A program made the position numbers and the translations under genes. The notes under the pieces were generated by a model. It was not told the DNA's origin and did not search any database. It worked only from the letters and a program-made list of their open reading frames with translations. A DNA stretch of 64,000 nucleotides from CAZNSX01 sp964575845 (GTDB lineage Bacteria > UBA8248 > CAZNSX01), in the NCBI GenBank assembly GCA_964575845.1, contig CAZNSX010000008.1, forward strand, positions 1 to 64,000, given 5' to 3'. Positions 25,367 to 34,165 of this stretch are shown here, piece by piece. The number at the start of each line of letters is the position of its first letter. The first letter of the stretch is position 1.

Positions 25367-26605
25367 CTACCCCCGCCCTCCCCGCACGATCCGCCCGCCC
25401 TCCCAGGTCACGACCCCGCGGCGGATGGTGTAGAGGACGGGCCCCATGAAACGGATGGCCTGCCTCACGCTCGGCTGGTCGATTATCACCAGGTCCGCGC
25501 GGCAGCCTTCCTTGACGCCGTAATCCTTGAGCCCCATGGCCCTGGCCGCGTTGACGGTAACTGCGTCATAGAGGAAATCGATGTCCTTCGGGGTCTGAGC
25601 CTGAATGGCGTGACCCAGAAACCAGGCCACCTCAAGCTGGTTCATGCGGCCGAAGGGGTAATAGAGGTCCTGAACGTCGTCCTGGGAGCAGAGGATGTTG
25701 ATGCCCAGGGCGAGCATTTCGCGCACCCTCATGATCCCACGGCGGATGGGCTCGTCGTCGAAGCGCCCGTTGAGCATGAGGTTCACGTGGGAGTTGCAGG
25801 AGAAGTGGATGCCAGCCCGCTTGCAGAGGCGCAGGACCTTGTCGGCGTAAGAGTTATTCCAGGAGGCCATGGCCTCGGCGTGGCTCACGGTGACAGGGCG
25901 GCGGAAACCCGATTTAAGCACCTTGACGGCCACGGCTTCCAGGGTGCGCGAATTGGAATCATCTGTGTCATCCAGAAGGAATGCGAGCGGTGTGCCGTAG
26001 TCCTCGGCCAACTGGAAGCAGATGTCGATGTGCCTCCTGGCGTCCTCATCCGTCCACTCAAACCAGGGGATGCCGCCCACAACATCCGCGCCGAGTTCCA
26101 TGGCCTCGCGCATGAGGTCCTCCGCGCCGGGGTCGCAGGTGATCCCCTCCTGCGGAAAGGCCACGACCTCTATGTCGACTACGTCAGCGTAACGCCTCTT
26201 GAGTTCGAGAAGGGCCTTGACAGGAGTATTCCCTTTGCCGACCGTGCCCACATCCGCGAAGAGCCTGAGGAAAGTCGAGCCATATTGGACGGCCAACTCG
26301 ACCGCGGGCCCGGCCCTCTCCAGGATCTCCTCCACGGTGTAGCGCTTTCTGAAGTAGAGGGTGTTGCGGATGGCCTCATCGAAGGTGCCCGAAACGTTTG
26401 GCTTTAGCTCACCAAGCATGCACTTATCGAGATGGGTGTGGGCATTGACGAAGGCGGGGGTGGTGAGACGCCCCCTGGCGTCGATGACCCGCCCTGTGCG
26501 GCCCGAGATCTTTTTTCGGACCCACTCGATTCTTTCCCCCCTGATCCCGATGTCAACTTTGGAACTGGCCCCGCGCAGCAAGGCATTTCTGATTAATAGA
26601 TCCAT
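25367..26605 (-). CDS. Cytosine-deaminase-like amidohydrolase with altered metal site
   Basis: 412 residues of the amidohydrolase superfamily, CodA-like subgroup. The first metal pair (HTH, His56 and His58) and HLDK are present, with GIPWFEW near 178, SHAEAM (His242) and the Asp ligand in SQDDVQDLYYPFG (Asp309). In cytosine deaminase the strand-5 His and catalytic Glu lie in a VHCDE motif; here the same place reads AFLLDDTDD (208-216) with no His and Asp for Glu. So it is either a different hydrolase or an adapted site. ATG at 26605. The 237 bases before ccoN on the same strand hold no gene. Substrate unknown. Confidence 0.85.
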   Translation of the reverse strand: MDLLIRNALLRGASSKVDIGIRGERIEWVRKKISGRTGRVIDARGRLTTPAFVNAHTHLDKCMLGELKPNVSGTFDEAIRNTLYFRKRYTVEEILERAGPAVELAVQYGSTFLRLFADVGTVGKGNTPVKALLELKRRYADVVDIEVVAFPQEGITCDPGAEDLMREAMELGADVVGGIPWFEWTDEDARRHIDICFQLAEDYGTPLAFLLDDTDDSNSRTLEAVAVKVLKSGFRRPVTVSHAEAMASWNNSYADKVLRLCKRAGIHFSCNSHVNLMLNGRFDDEPIRRGIMRVREMLALGINILCSQDDVQDLYYPFGRMNQLEVAWFLGHAIQAQTPKDIDFLYDAVTVNAARAMGLKDYGVKEGCRADLVIIDQPSVRQAIRFMGPVLYTIRRGVVTWEGGRIVRGGRG

Positions 26606-26795
26606 GAGAACAGACCTCCCTGGTGAGAAATTGGACGGCGCCCATTCTCAATGAAAGGCGGGAAAATCAAACTTTGAAGGAAAAACGACCGAAGGAAGTA
26701 TAGAAGCAGGCGGCCAGATACGTCAACGGTCGCCCTATCCAGGCAATTTGAGAAACTCAGAAGGTCGTGCTATCCTTCAAAAGGAGCTCAAAAAG

Positions 26796-27083
26796 ATGCA
26801 AGGGTTGGCGAATTTGCTGGATGAGGTCTATCGCAGGCTCTCGGAACTGAGAGCAAATAATGAATATCGGAAATGTTTAAGTTGCGAGTGTTATTTTGGG
26901 TTATTGTATTTGATGAAAGAGGAGCTATCAAGAATAGAAGGTCCTGGATGTGAGGGCATGCTGGACGAGCTCTCGCATGCTTTTGATGAAAGAAATGAAG
27001 TCAAGATGCATGGATGTCTTGGCTGCGAGGAATGCCCCCCTGCTGAATGGACTACACAATTGCTTGGGGGGCTAAAGCGATAA
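26796..27083 (+). CDS. Small cysteine-rich protein, unrecognised
   Basis: 95 residues with seven cysteines: CLSCEC (27, 30, 32), Cys52 and CLGCEEC (74, 77, 80) followed by PP. The spacing suits an iron-sulfur cluster or zinc site, and the rest is helical and charged. AAGGAG lies 9 bases before the ATG at 26796; the frame is open back to a TTG at 26748 without a ribosome site. It is less GC-rich than surrounding genes, has no close neighbour on its strand and faces the selenoprotein gene tail to tail. Cytosolic; no signal peptide. Function unknown. Confidence 0.72.
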   Translation: MQGLANLLDEVYRRLSELRANNEYRKCLSCECYFGLLYLMKEELSRIEGPGCEGMLDELSHAFDERNEVKMHGCLGCEECPPAEWTTQLLGGLKR

Positions 27084-27194
27084 AGAAAGATTAGTCTGAC
27101 TCAGAGGATAGCTTATCTCCGCCTTTTAAAATCTCGCCTTTAAAGCTTCTCCTCCTCAGAGAAAAAACACAGGAAAGGCGACCTATCCCCCTCC

Positions 27195-28226
27195 CTAGCT
27201 CAAAAGCCCTTTGAGAAGCCTCTCAAGCTCCTCTTCGGACAGTTCTCCCTGGATGCGCTTGCGCACCACTCCCTCGGGACCCAGGAGAAACATGGCGGGT
27301 ACGGAGTGGACATCATAAAGGCGGGAAACCGAGTTCTTGCTATCCAGCAGGGTGGGGAACGTTATGCCCAGGCGGTTGACGACTTCTCTGGACTTTTGGG
27401 CGGGTTTCCACACGGCAATGCCGACGAATCTCAACTCCGGGTTGTGCTTCTTGTAGAGCGTCTCCAGTACGGGTAACTCCCGCAAGCAGTATGGTCACTC
27501 GGGCGACCAGAAGACAAGAAGCGCCGGCCTTCCCCTCAGGCTTTTAGAATCAAAAGGCCTTCCCCCAAGCGTCATGAGCCCGAAGGCGGGGGCCCTGAAG
27601 CCCGCCCTTGGGGCTACGGTAATACCTCCCAAAACCTGAAAGATGAAGATTAGAAGGACACCGAAGGAGGCAAAGGTTAGCACCCAGCCCTGTATCCTTT
27701 GGCGCCGGGCCCGGCGGGCCGAGACCTTGCCGGACACGGCCTTCATGAAGAGGAGGCCATCCAGACGAAAGGCCCTGTGGTGAGAGAGGGTGACTATGAG
27801 GCTCAGGCCGAGAAGCAGTAGATCCCGCACGGGCGTCCACCAGCTCAAGGTGTCTCCCGGCCCGAAGCAGGCGCAGCTCTCGGGCCTGGCCTCTACCGGC
27901 CTCATGAGGACGCTCACAACAGCAACGACAAACACCGCCATGAGGACCGCGCAGACAGCTCCCGCGATGCGGGGGAAAATGCCCGCCACGAGGCAAAAAC
28001 CCGCAAGGAGCTCAACCCAAGGAAGCCCATAGCCGAGCGGCACGGCCAGCGCCTTGGGTATGAGGCCATAGTTTTCGATGCCCACGATGAAGGTTTCGGG
28101 GTCAACTATCTTGCTCGCGGCGGCCCAGATGAAAATCGCCCCAAGAGCCGCCCTCAGCGCGAAGAGGAGGTAGGGGTCGGTCAAGGCTCTGCTCAAAACA
28201 TGCGGCTTTTCTTGCATGGATGCCAT
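27195..28226 (-). CDS. MauE/DoxX-TlpA fusion with in-frame UGA at the redox-active Cys (candidate selenoprotein)
   Basis: One 344-codon frame with a single internal TGA at 27497-27495 (codon 244). Residues 1-155 form a MauE/DoxX-like four-helix membrane domain with the ESCACFG motif (Cys118, Cys120). A further span lies at 181-199 and a thioredoxin/TlpA fold from about 208. The frame reads LVFWSPE-UGA-PYC-LRELP. Thioredoxin-like proteins carry CxxC exactly here, so UGA replaces the first catalytic Cys (UPYC, Cys247). Both sides of the UGA are in one frame and continue the same fold (cis-Pro loop VHSVPAMFLL later). A hairpin lies 10 bases after UGA. ATG 28226 follows GAGGAG. Last gene of the tonB-paaK run. 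Exported electron relay; partner unknown. Confidence 0.88.
27468..27497 (-). promoter_or_regulatory. Candidate bacterial SECIS hairpin with its UGA
   Basis: On the coding strand: TGA (27497-27495), ten bases, then TGCGGG (27484-27479), loop AGTTA and CCCGTA (27473-27468). The six pairs include one G-U. The distance from UGA and a G among the first two loop bases fit the known bacterial SECIS pattern recognised by SelB. Found by hand pairing. Confidence 0.65.
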
Positions 28227-28284
28227 TTTGTTCTCCTCTCCCGATGCCTCGGGTGAAGCCAGGGCTGCGCCCCGCCCTAGACCC

Positions 28285-29637
28285 TCATTGTTTCCAGTGC
28301 CTCCTCTGGTCTTCCACGCGGGCGCTCGCTGTCTTTGCCTCGCCGCCAAGCACTCTCGGAAGGGAGTCCGGCGGAAAGAACTCAACGAGCTTCGGGGTCA
28401 CCCCAGTGACTCTCTTGACAGCGCTCTTCATCTCCCCCTCAAGCCAAAGGCAGCGATCCTTGTTTTCCATGACGGCCCCGTCTTTGACCTCAATCCTCAG
28501 GATGAAAAAGTCGAGCTCGCGCTCATCGCGCGTTATCACCATCCTGAAATTGGCCCCCGTCTCCGGAAATGAGGAGAGCGCCTCCTCCACCTGGCTGGGG
28601 AAGACGATGAAACCCCCTATGGTCACGGCGTCATCGGTCCTTCCCTTTATGGCGGAGATCCTGGGGTGGGTCCTGCCGCAGGGGCAGGGCTCCCAGGTGA
28701 GAGCGGAGAGGTCGTGGCTCCGGTACCGGACCATGGCCGTGCCCTCTAAGGCTAGGCTCGTCCAGACGAGCTCCCCTTCCTCCCCGTCAGGAAGGGGGTC
28801 CCCGCTCTCAGGGTCCACACACTCAACAAGAAACGCGTCGGCCCAGGCATGCATGCCGAAGCGGGGGTCTCTCTCTTTGCATTCACAAGCCATGCCAGGA
28901 CCCAGAAATTCGGTCATCCCGAATTCATCGTAAGCCGTTATGCCGAATATCTCCTCTATTCTGAGCCTTGTTGCCCGGGGCCAGGGCTCTGCCCCGAAAA
29001 TGCCGATGGTGCAGGCGGCCTCACTGGCCAGGTTTATCCCCCGGGCTATAGCCCTCTGGCCGCAGTAGAGGGCAAAGGAGGGGGTCATGCAGAAGGCCGT
29101 GACCTTGAGGTCCAGCAGAAGGTCCACCTGGCGCTCGGGCTGGCCAGAGCTTGTGGGGATGGCCAGAGCGCCTAACCTCTGGGCACCATAGTGAAAGCCG
29201 AACCCCCCTGTGGGAAGCCCGAAGCCATAGGCATTCAGGAGACTGTCCCCCGGTCTCAGGCCCACCATCCAGAGGGAGCGGGCATTGAGCTCCGCCCAGA
29301 GGTCGAGGTCTCCCTTTGTGGCAAAAACCAAAACCGGCCGGCCTGTTGTGCCGGAGGTGCTGTGCATCTCCAGGAGCTCCTCCCTCTCCGCCAGCACCGG
29401 CCCCCAGGGATAGGCCTCAAGGATGGAGCCCTTGTCTAGGAAGGGAAAGCTCTTCAGATCCTCAAGGTGCCGGAGGTTTTTGGGCTTGAGCCCAGCCTGC
29501 CCCCAGAGCTTCCGGTAAAAGGGACTCCTCTCGTGGGCACGGCTCAAGACTTTCTTCAGGCGCTCAAGCTGAAGGGCCTTGAGCTCCTCTTGGGGCATCG
29601 TCTCAAGTTCCGGCGCAAAATAAGCTCTCTCGGGCAT
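28285..29637 (-). CDS. Phenylacetate-CoA ligase-like AMP-forming enzyme (PaaK family)
   Basis: 450 residues; PaaK-type ligases activate aryl or other carboxylates to CoA thioesters via an adenylate. Features are HERSPFYRKLW near residue 35, the P-loop-like HSTSGTTGRPVLV near 91, YDEFGMTEFLGPG near 242 and the C-terminal GRTDDAVTIGGFIVFPSQVE. All match PaaK. It starts 3 bases from the gpsA stop and is followed after 58 bases by the UGA-containing gene. Its acid substrate cannot be read. The mix of partners in the run argues against a dedicated phenylacetate pathway. Confidence 0.88.
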   Translation of the reverse strand: MPERAYFAPELETMPQEELKALQLERLKKVLSRAHERSPFYRKLWGQAGLKPKNLRHLEDLKSFPFLDKGSILEAYPWGPVLAEREELLEMHSTSGTTGRPVLVFATKGDLDLWAELNARSLWMVGLRPGDSLLNAYGFGLPTGGFGFHYGAQRLGALAIPTSSGQPERQVDLLLDLKVTAFCMTPSFALYCGQRAIARGINLASEAACTIGIFGAEPWPRATRLRIEEIFGITAYDEFGMTEFLGPGMACECKERDPRFGMHAWADAFLVECVDPESGDPLPDGEEGELVWTSLALEGTAMVRYRSHDLSALTWEPCPCGRTHPRISAIKGRTDDAVTIGGFIVFPSQVEEALSSFPETGANFRMVITRDERELDFFILRIEVKDGAVMENKDRCLWLEGEMKSAVKRVTGVTPKLVEFFPPDSLPRVLGGEAKTASARVEDQRRHWKQ

Positions 29638-29639
29638 TC

Positions 29640-30668
29640 CTAGAACTCGCTCTTCGGCTCTCTCGTCATGAGCTCTGACACGGCCCGCCTGGGGTCTTTA
29701 CTCTCAAAAAGGATGGCCTCAACCTCCCGACATATGGGAAGCTCAACGCCAAAGCTCTCGGCAAGCTTCACCGCCGCCTTTGTAGTAAAGACACCTTCAG
29801 CCACCTCTCGCATCCCGCCGAGAATCTCTTCAAGCCTCTCCCCCCGCCCCATCCTCAGGCCGACCCTTCGGTTCCGGCTCAAATCCCCGCAGCAGGTGAG
29901 GACCAGGTCCCCAAATCCAGCAAGCCCAGAGAAGGTCCTGGCCTCGGCGCCCATGGCGGCGCCCAATCGGGACATCTCAGCCATCCCCCGGACGATGAGG
30001 GCGGCTCTGGCGTTCTCTCCCAGGGAGAGCCCGTCGGAAATCCCCGAGGCTATGGCAATGACATTTTTGAGGGCGCCGCCAAGCTCGGCTCCCAGGACAT
30101 CCTTCTGGGTGTAGAGGCGATAGAAGGGTGTGGCGAAGAGAGTCTGGATCTCCCGGGCTGCCTCTTTCTCACCGCTCGCGGCCACGGCCGCAGAAGGGAG
30201 TTTCCTCGATAGCTCCGCGGCGAAGGTAGGCCCTGAAATACAGCCCAAACCCCTGGGCTTGAGCTCTGGCCTCAGGCGCCCGAGGGTTTCCCCTATGACC
30301 TGAGTCATGGTCATAAGGGACCTCTCCTCAAGGCCCTTAGAGGCGCTGACAATCAGTGGCCGAGATGAGCCGAGATGGGGCGAGAGCCGCTCCCAGATGC
30401 CCCTCACCGCGTGGGTTGGGGCGGCCGAGGCGAAGACCTCGGCCCTTGCAACTTCCTTGAGTTCGCTTGTGAAAGAGATTCCAGGGTCGAGGGGTATCCC
30501 CGGGAGATAGAGCCTGTTCTCGCGGGCCTCTTCCATCTCCCGGCAGAGCTCTTTTTCATACACCCAGAGCCTGACGGAATATCCTTTCTCCGCCAGGAGA
30601 TTGGCCAGCGTGGTTCCCCAGGCACCCGCACCAATGACGGATATGAATCCCTTCGTCTCCTTCTCCAA
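29640..30668 (-). CDS. gpsA: Glycerol-3-phosphate dehydrogenase [NAD(P)+]
   Basis: 342 residues; reduces dihydroxyacetone phosphate to sn-glycerol 3-phosphate for phospholipid synthesis. It has the N-terminal Rossmann motif IGAGAWGTTLANLLAEKG (residues 12-29), SASKGLEE, SGPTFAAEL and the catalytic-lysine helix ELGGALKNVIAIASG. GFGDLVLTC appears in the C-terminal domain. The start is TTG at 30668, with AAAGGGG overlapping the rtcB stop. Two bases separate its stop from the next gene start. Confidence 0.94.
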   Translation of the reverse strand: MEKETKGFISVIGAGAWGTTLANLLAEKGYSVRLWVYEKELCREMEEARENRLYLPGIPLDPGISFTSELKEVARAEVFASAAPTHAVRGIWERLSPHLGSSRPLIVSASKGLEERSLMTMTQVIGETLGRLRPELKPRGLGCISGPTFAAELSRKLPSAAVAASGEKEAAREIQTLFATPFYRLYTQKDVLGAELGGALKNVIAIASGISDGLSLGENARAALIVRGMAEMSRLGAAMGAEARTFSGLAGFGDLVLTCCGDLSRNRRVGLRMGRGERLEEILGGMREVAEGVFTTKAAVKLAESFGVELPICREVEAILFESKDPRRAVSELMTREPKSEF

Positions 30669-30677
30669 GGTTCCCCT

Positions 30678-32126
30678 TTAGCCCTTTACCACCCCGAGGG
30701 GCCTCATCCTTGCCACCCTGAGGGCGATTCCCGCCCTTTCCACCACGTCCACTACCAGACCCACGTCCTTGTAAGCTTCGGGAATCTCTTCCACAAGGGT
30801 GCGCCTTCCAGCTGACCTCACATAGATGCCCTTATCTTCAAGCTCCCGGTGGATAGCCCTCCCCTTGGCGGCTTTTGTGGCGGCCTTCCGGCTCAAGGCC
30901 CTTCCGGCCCCGTGGCAACTGCTTCCGAAGGTCTCCTCCATGGCTCTCTCTGTCCCCACCAGGAGGAAGGACTGAGTTCCCATATCGCCGGGGATGAGGA
31001 CCGGCTGCCCCACGGCCCGGTAGTCTTCGGGCACCTCGGGGTGGCCCGAGGGAAAGGACCGGGTGGCGCCCTTGCGGTGGATGGCCAGCTTTAGGCGTTT
31101 GCCTTCCACCGTGTGCTCTTCGAGTTTGACTATGTTGTGGGCCACATCATAGACCGTGCACATGCCGAGGGCGGAGGGCGATATGGAGAGGGCCCTTAGG
31201 AAGGCCTCCTCCACCAGAGCCCTTATGCACTGTCGGTTAGCCCAGGCGAAATTGGCCGCCGCAGCCATGGCCTTGAGATACTGCTGGGCCTCGCCCGAGC
31301 CGTACGGGGCGCAGGCGAGCTGTCGGTCGGGGAGGTGGATCCTGTACTTGGTGAGAGCTCTTTCCATGTCGGCCAGAAAATCCGTGCAGACCTGGTGGCC
31401 CAGTCCCCTGGAGCCCGTATGTATCATGACCACAAGCTGCCCCTCCTCCAGGCCGAAGGCCCGGGCGGCGGGGGGCAGAAAAATCTCTTCCACCCGCTGG
31501 ATCTCAACAAAGTGGTTTCCCGAGCCCAGAGTTCCCAGCTGGTTCCGGCCCCGCTCCCAGGCCCGGTGGCTCACGGCGGAGGCATCGGCCCCGGGAAGCG
31601 AGCCCCCCGCTTCGGTGTGTGCAAGGTCATCCTCGCTTCCGAACCCGCGCTCCACCGGCCACCTGGCGCCCTTCTCGGCCACTCGGCGCTCCTCATCATG
31701 AGAGATCTTTATCTTACCTCTGGAGCCCACGCCGCAGGGAACCTCCTGGAAGATGGCCGTGACGAGCTCCTTGAGCCTGCCCTCGACCTCAGAGACCTGA
31801 AGGTGCGTCCTCAGGAGACGGACCCCGCAGTTGATGTCAAATCCCACGCCGCCAGGAGATATTACGCCTCCCTCATCCACGGCCGTCGCCACAACCCCTC
31901 CTATGGGGAGGCCGTAGCCGAAGTGGATATCGGGCATGGCAAGAGAGGCCCCCACTATGCCTGGGAGCATGGCGCCATTGGCCACCTGCTCAAGGGAGCC
32001 GTCGGTCTTTATCTTCTCCAGAAGAGTCTCATCGGCATAGACCCGCCCGGGGACAAGCATCCCCGGCTTAGCCCCTTTGGGGACCTCATAGACGCATTCA
32101 CTGAGTCTGATCGTCTTGATCGTCAT
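30678..32126 (-). CDS. rtcB: RNA 3'-phosphate/5'-OH ligase RtcB
   Basis: 482 residues; RtcB joins 2',3'-cyclic phosphate and 5'-hydroxyl RNA ends using GTP and Mn2+, in tRNA or RNA repair. The metal-site motif SPGGVGFDINCGVRLL lies near residue 90, LGTLGSGNHFVEIQ near 200, HTGSRGLGHQV near 235 and SCHGAGRALSR in the C-terminal region, which bears the guanylylated His. The ATG at 32126 is preferred to a GTG three codons upstream, though either is possible. Its activator archease is 45 bases upstream on the same strand. Confidence 0.95.
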   Translation of the reverse strand: MTIKTIRLSECVYEVPKGAKPGMLVPGRVYADETLLEKIKTDGSLEQVANGAMLPGIVGASLAMPDIHFGYGLPIGGVVATAVDEGGVISPGGVGFDINCGVRLLRTHLQVSEVEGRLKELVTAIFQEVPCGVGSRGKIKISHDEERRVAEKGARWPVERGFGSEDDLAHTEAGGSLPGADASAVSHRAWERGRNQLGTLGSGNHFVEIQRVEEIFLPPAARAFGLEEGQLVVMIHTGSRGLGHQVCTDFLADMERALTKYRIHLPDRQLACAPYGSGEAQQYLKAMAAAANFAWANRQCIRALVEEAFLRALSISPSALGMCTVYDVAHNIVKLEEHTVEGKRLKLAIHRKGATRSFPSGHPEVPEDYRAVGQPVLIPGDMGTQSFLLVGTERAMEETFGSSCHGAGRALSRKAATKAAKGRAIHRELEDKGIYVRSAGRRTLVEEIPEAYKDVGLVVDVVERAGIALRVARMRPLGVVKG

Positions 32127-32180
32127 GCCAACCACCCTTTCACCTTGAGACGGGCCCGAACTCCCGTCCGATACATCCTC

Positions 32181-32621
32181 TTATATATCCAGGATAACAC
32201 AGCAGCGCCAGCCCTCACCCTCGGGGGTAACCTCGAGGCGGTGATAGGTTGCAGCCTTCACTTCGATGCCAGCCCCATGGATGCGCGGGTTATACTGCTC
32301 ACCCCAAAGGGTGGCTCTGAGTTCACCATCCTCTAGCCTCTCGAAATCCACCTTTTTCAGGAAAAATCCCTTAACGCTCTGTAGATATATGAGCTCATTG
32401 AGCCAGCCAACCAGAAGCCCTCCCAGGTCCTCGGCCCTGAGCTCGACGGAGAACTTAAGGGGGTGATTATCCCCGGTACTGTGGACCGGTCTCCCGCCGC
32501 ATATGACATCGAAAAGCCCCCGCGCGGCACTGGTGAAGAGCTCCAGCAGGGTTCTCCCATATGCCTTAACCCCCACATCCGCCGTGGTCTCGAAGAGCCG
32601 GTAGCCGGCCTTCTTGCCCAT
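32181..32621 (-). CDS. Archease, RtcB activator
   Basis: 146 residues; archease accelerates RtcB guanylylation and turnover. The sequence shows ETTADVGVKAYG with its metal-binding Asp, LFTSAARGLFDVI, LVGWLNELIYL and the ending WGEQYN..IHGAGIEVKAAT. GAGGAGGG lies 6-12 bases before ATG 32621. The linkage with rtcB (45-base gap) is the usual one, supporting both assignments. Confidence 0.94.
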   Translation of the reverse strand: MGKKAGYRLFETTADVGVKAYGRTLLELFTSAARGLFDVICGGRPVHSTGDNHPLKFSVELRAEDLGGLLVGWLNELIYLQSVKGFFLKKVDFERLEDGELRATLWGEQYNPRIHGAGIEVKAATYHRLEVTPEGEGWRCCVILDI

Positions 32622-32647
32622 CCTCCACCCTCCTCATGCGTCTACTC

Positions 32648-34165
32648 TCAGGGATAGGAGCTGATGCGGTATTCGAAGCTTGCGGTTATGGGCAGAAGTT
32701 TCCGCTTAAAGTAGGGAGGAAAAGGTTTGAAGGGAGCAGCCTTGGACACCGCCGAAAGGGCCTCCTCGTCAAGAACCTTATACTGTGAGCTGTTAAGGAG
32801 CTTTATCCTCAGAAGAGAACCATCCTCCTTAAGGACGAACTTGAGCAAGAGCTTTCCGTAAATGCCCTGCTCGGCCGCCTCCGCGGGATAGCTCCAGGCG
32901 AGCTCTATCTTCCGCTTGATGTGGGCCATGTAGGAGACGTATTTCCACTCCGTGGTATCGAGCGAAATCGCTTTCCCCTCATCCTCGGGGCTATTGGCCT
33001 CTTTGACGCTGGCAACCTTATCCTGAATATCCTCGGTAATGCTGTAGAGGTCGAGGGAGGAACCCTGCCCGCCTCTCTCCTCACCCCCAAGGCTTATTGA
33101 TGTCTTGGGCCTTGAAGGGGTGCGGCTCTCCGTTATCATCTCCTTTGCCGGGTGAGGGGCAACGAGGTTAAGAGCCTTCCTCAGCTCCTCAGGGGAGAGA
33201 GGTCGTTCGGGGGATGGCTTCAGGCGGGCGCTAGCCTCCAGATTAGGAGCTTGTTCGGCCCTGGGGCTGGAGAGTCCCCCCTCGGGCCTGAGGGGCTTCG
33301 CCGGTCTGGGGACTCCAAGCTCCTCAGGTTTCCCCTGAGTTTCAGGCTTAGGAGAGAGGTCTCTACTGGGGCTTGGGGTTTCTCCTTCTGGCTTTGAGAG
33401 GCTCTGCCCCCCAGGTATAGCCGCCAGAAGGGATGGCTCCTTCATCTCGGCTCTCGGAAAGGGAGAGACCTCACCCCTCTCGATCTCCCGGGCAACCGCC
33501 CCCGCAAGGGGTTCCTTTCTCTTCACTTCTGCCTTTGCCTCGACTCTCGGGAGAGGCAAGTCCTTACCCCTCTCAAGCTCCCGCGTAGCCGCCCTCTCAA
33601 GGGGCTCCTTCCCCTCCACGACCTTAGCCTCGGCCTTTGGAAGGCTAACATCTTGCCTCCTTTTTTCTCCGGCCGTCACCTCTCTCTCAGGCACCTCTCG
33701 ACGCCTCTCGACCTGCATTCTGGGGGTGTTCCCGACCTCCGGCCTCACTGCTCTCTCCCGAGATGGGATTACTAAAGGGCGAGAGAGCGTCTCGGGAGAG
33801 CTCGCCATGGACTGGGGAGAAGAGGAGAATGACGGCGGGGACTCAGCCCTCTCTGAGGCTGGTGGAGAAAAACGGCTCCCACGCCTGGGAAGGGGAAGAG
33901 CTTCTTTGGGGCCCTCAAGCCTCGACCTTTCTTCCGCGGGCTTGCTTAAGCCGCTGGCTCTGGAGCTGAATGGGGCCAGGATGTCGGCCTCTTCGGGTTT
34001 AACCTCTTTAGCCGGCTTTGGAATCTCCACCATCCTAACCCGGATGGGCTCCCGTGGAAGAAACGCTTCATGGGTCTTGAGGCCGAGGGCCGTTGCCAGG
34101 AGTAAATGAATGAAAATGGAGAGGAAGATATAGCGCCCCATCCAATTTGGGCGAGCTTCTGTCAT
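32648..34165 (-). CDS. TonB-like energy transducer with long Pro/Glu-rich periplasmic linker
   Basis: 505 residues. One N-terminal membrane span (about 11-28, RYIFLSIFIHLLLATALGL), a very long Pro/Ser/Glu/Arg-rich linker (about 45-390), and a C-terminal TonB/TolA-like domain (about 405-505: HIKRKIELAWSYPAEAAEQG, then GKLLLKFVLKEDGSL). TonB couples proton-motive force from ExbB-ExbD to outer-membrane receptors, whereas TolA is a similar envelope protein; both are possible. Within the linker a unit of about 30 residues repeats from 175 (LPKAEAK..KEPL..A..RE.ERG). No exbB, exbD or receptor gene is in the window. It heads the run ending in the selenoprotein gene. Confidence 0.82.
   Translation of the reverse strand: MTEARPNWMGRYIFLSIFIHLLLATALGLKTHEAFLPREPIRVRMVEIPKPAKEVKPEEADILAPFSSRASGLSKPAEERSRLEGPKEALPLPRRGSRFSPPASERAESPPSFSSSPQSMASSPETLSRPLVIPSRERAVRPEVGNTPRMQVERRREVPEREVTAGEKRRQDVSLPKAEAKVVEGKEPLERAATRELERGKDLPLPRVEAKAEVKRKEPLAGAVAREIERGEVSPFPRAEMKEPSLLAAIPGGQSLSKPEGETPSPSRDLSPKPETQGKPEELGVPRPAKPLRPEGGLSSPRAEQAPNLEASARLKPSPERPLSPEELRKALNLVAPHPAKEMITESRTPSRPKTSISLGGEERGGQGSSLDLYSITEDIQDKVASVKEANSPEDEGKAISLDTTEWKYVSYMAHIKRKIELAWSYPAEAAEQGIYGKLLLKFVLKEDGSLLRIKLLNSSQYKVLDEEALSAVSKAAPFKPFPPYFKRKLLPITASFEYRISSYP
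33440..33655 (-). repeat. Imperfect ~30-residue repeats in the TonB-like linker
   Basis: Units begin LPKAEAK (residue 175), LPRVEAK (205) and FPRAEMK (236), and the first two continue KEPL..A..RE.ERG. The third is partial. Likely arisen by tandem duplication within a low-complexity spacer. Confidence 0.6.

Noticed and set aside
27480..27500. Treating 27195-27485 and 27495-28385 as two genes or as a frameshift pseudogene
   Set aside because: Both parts share one frame, the stop is a lone TGA at a CxxC position, and the fold continues across it. Read-through as selenocysteine explains it better.
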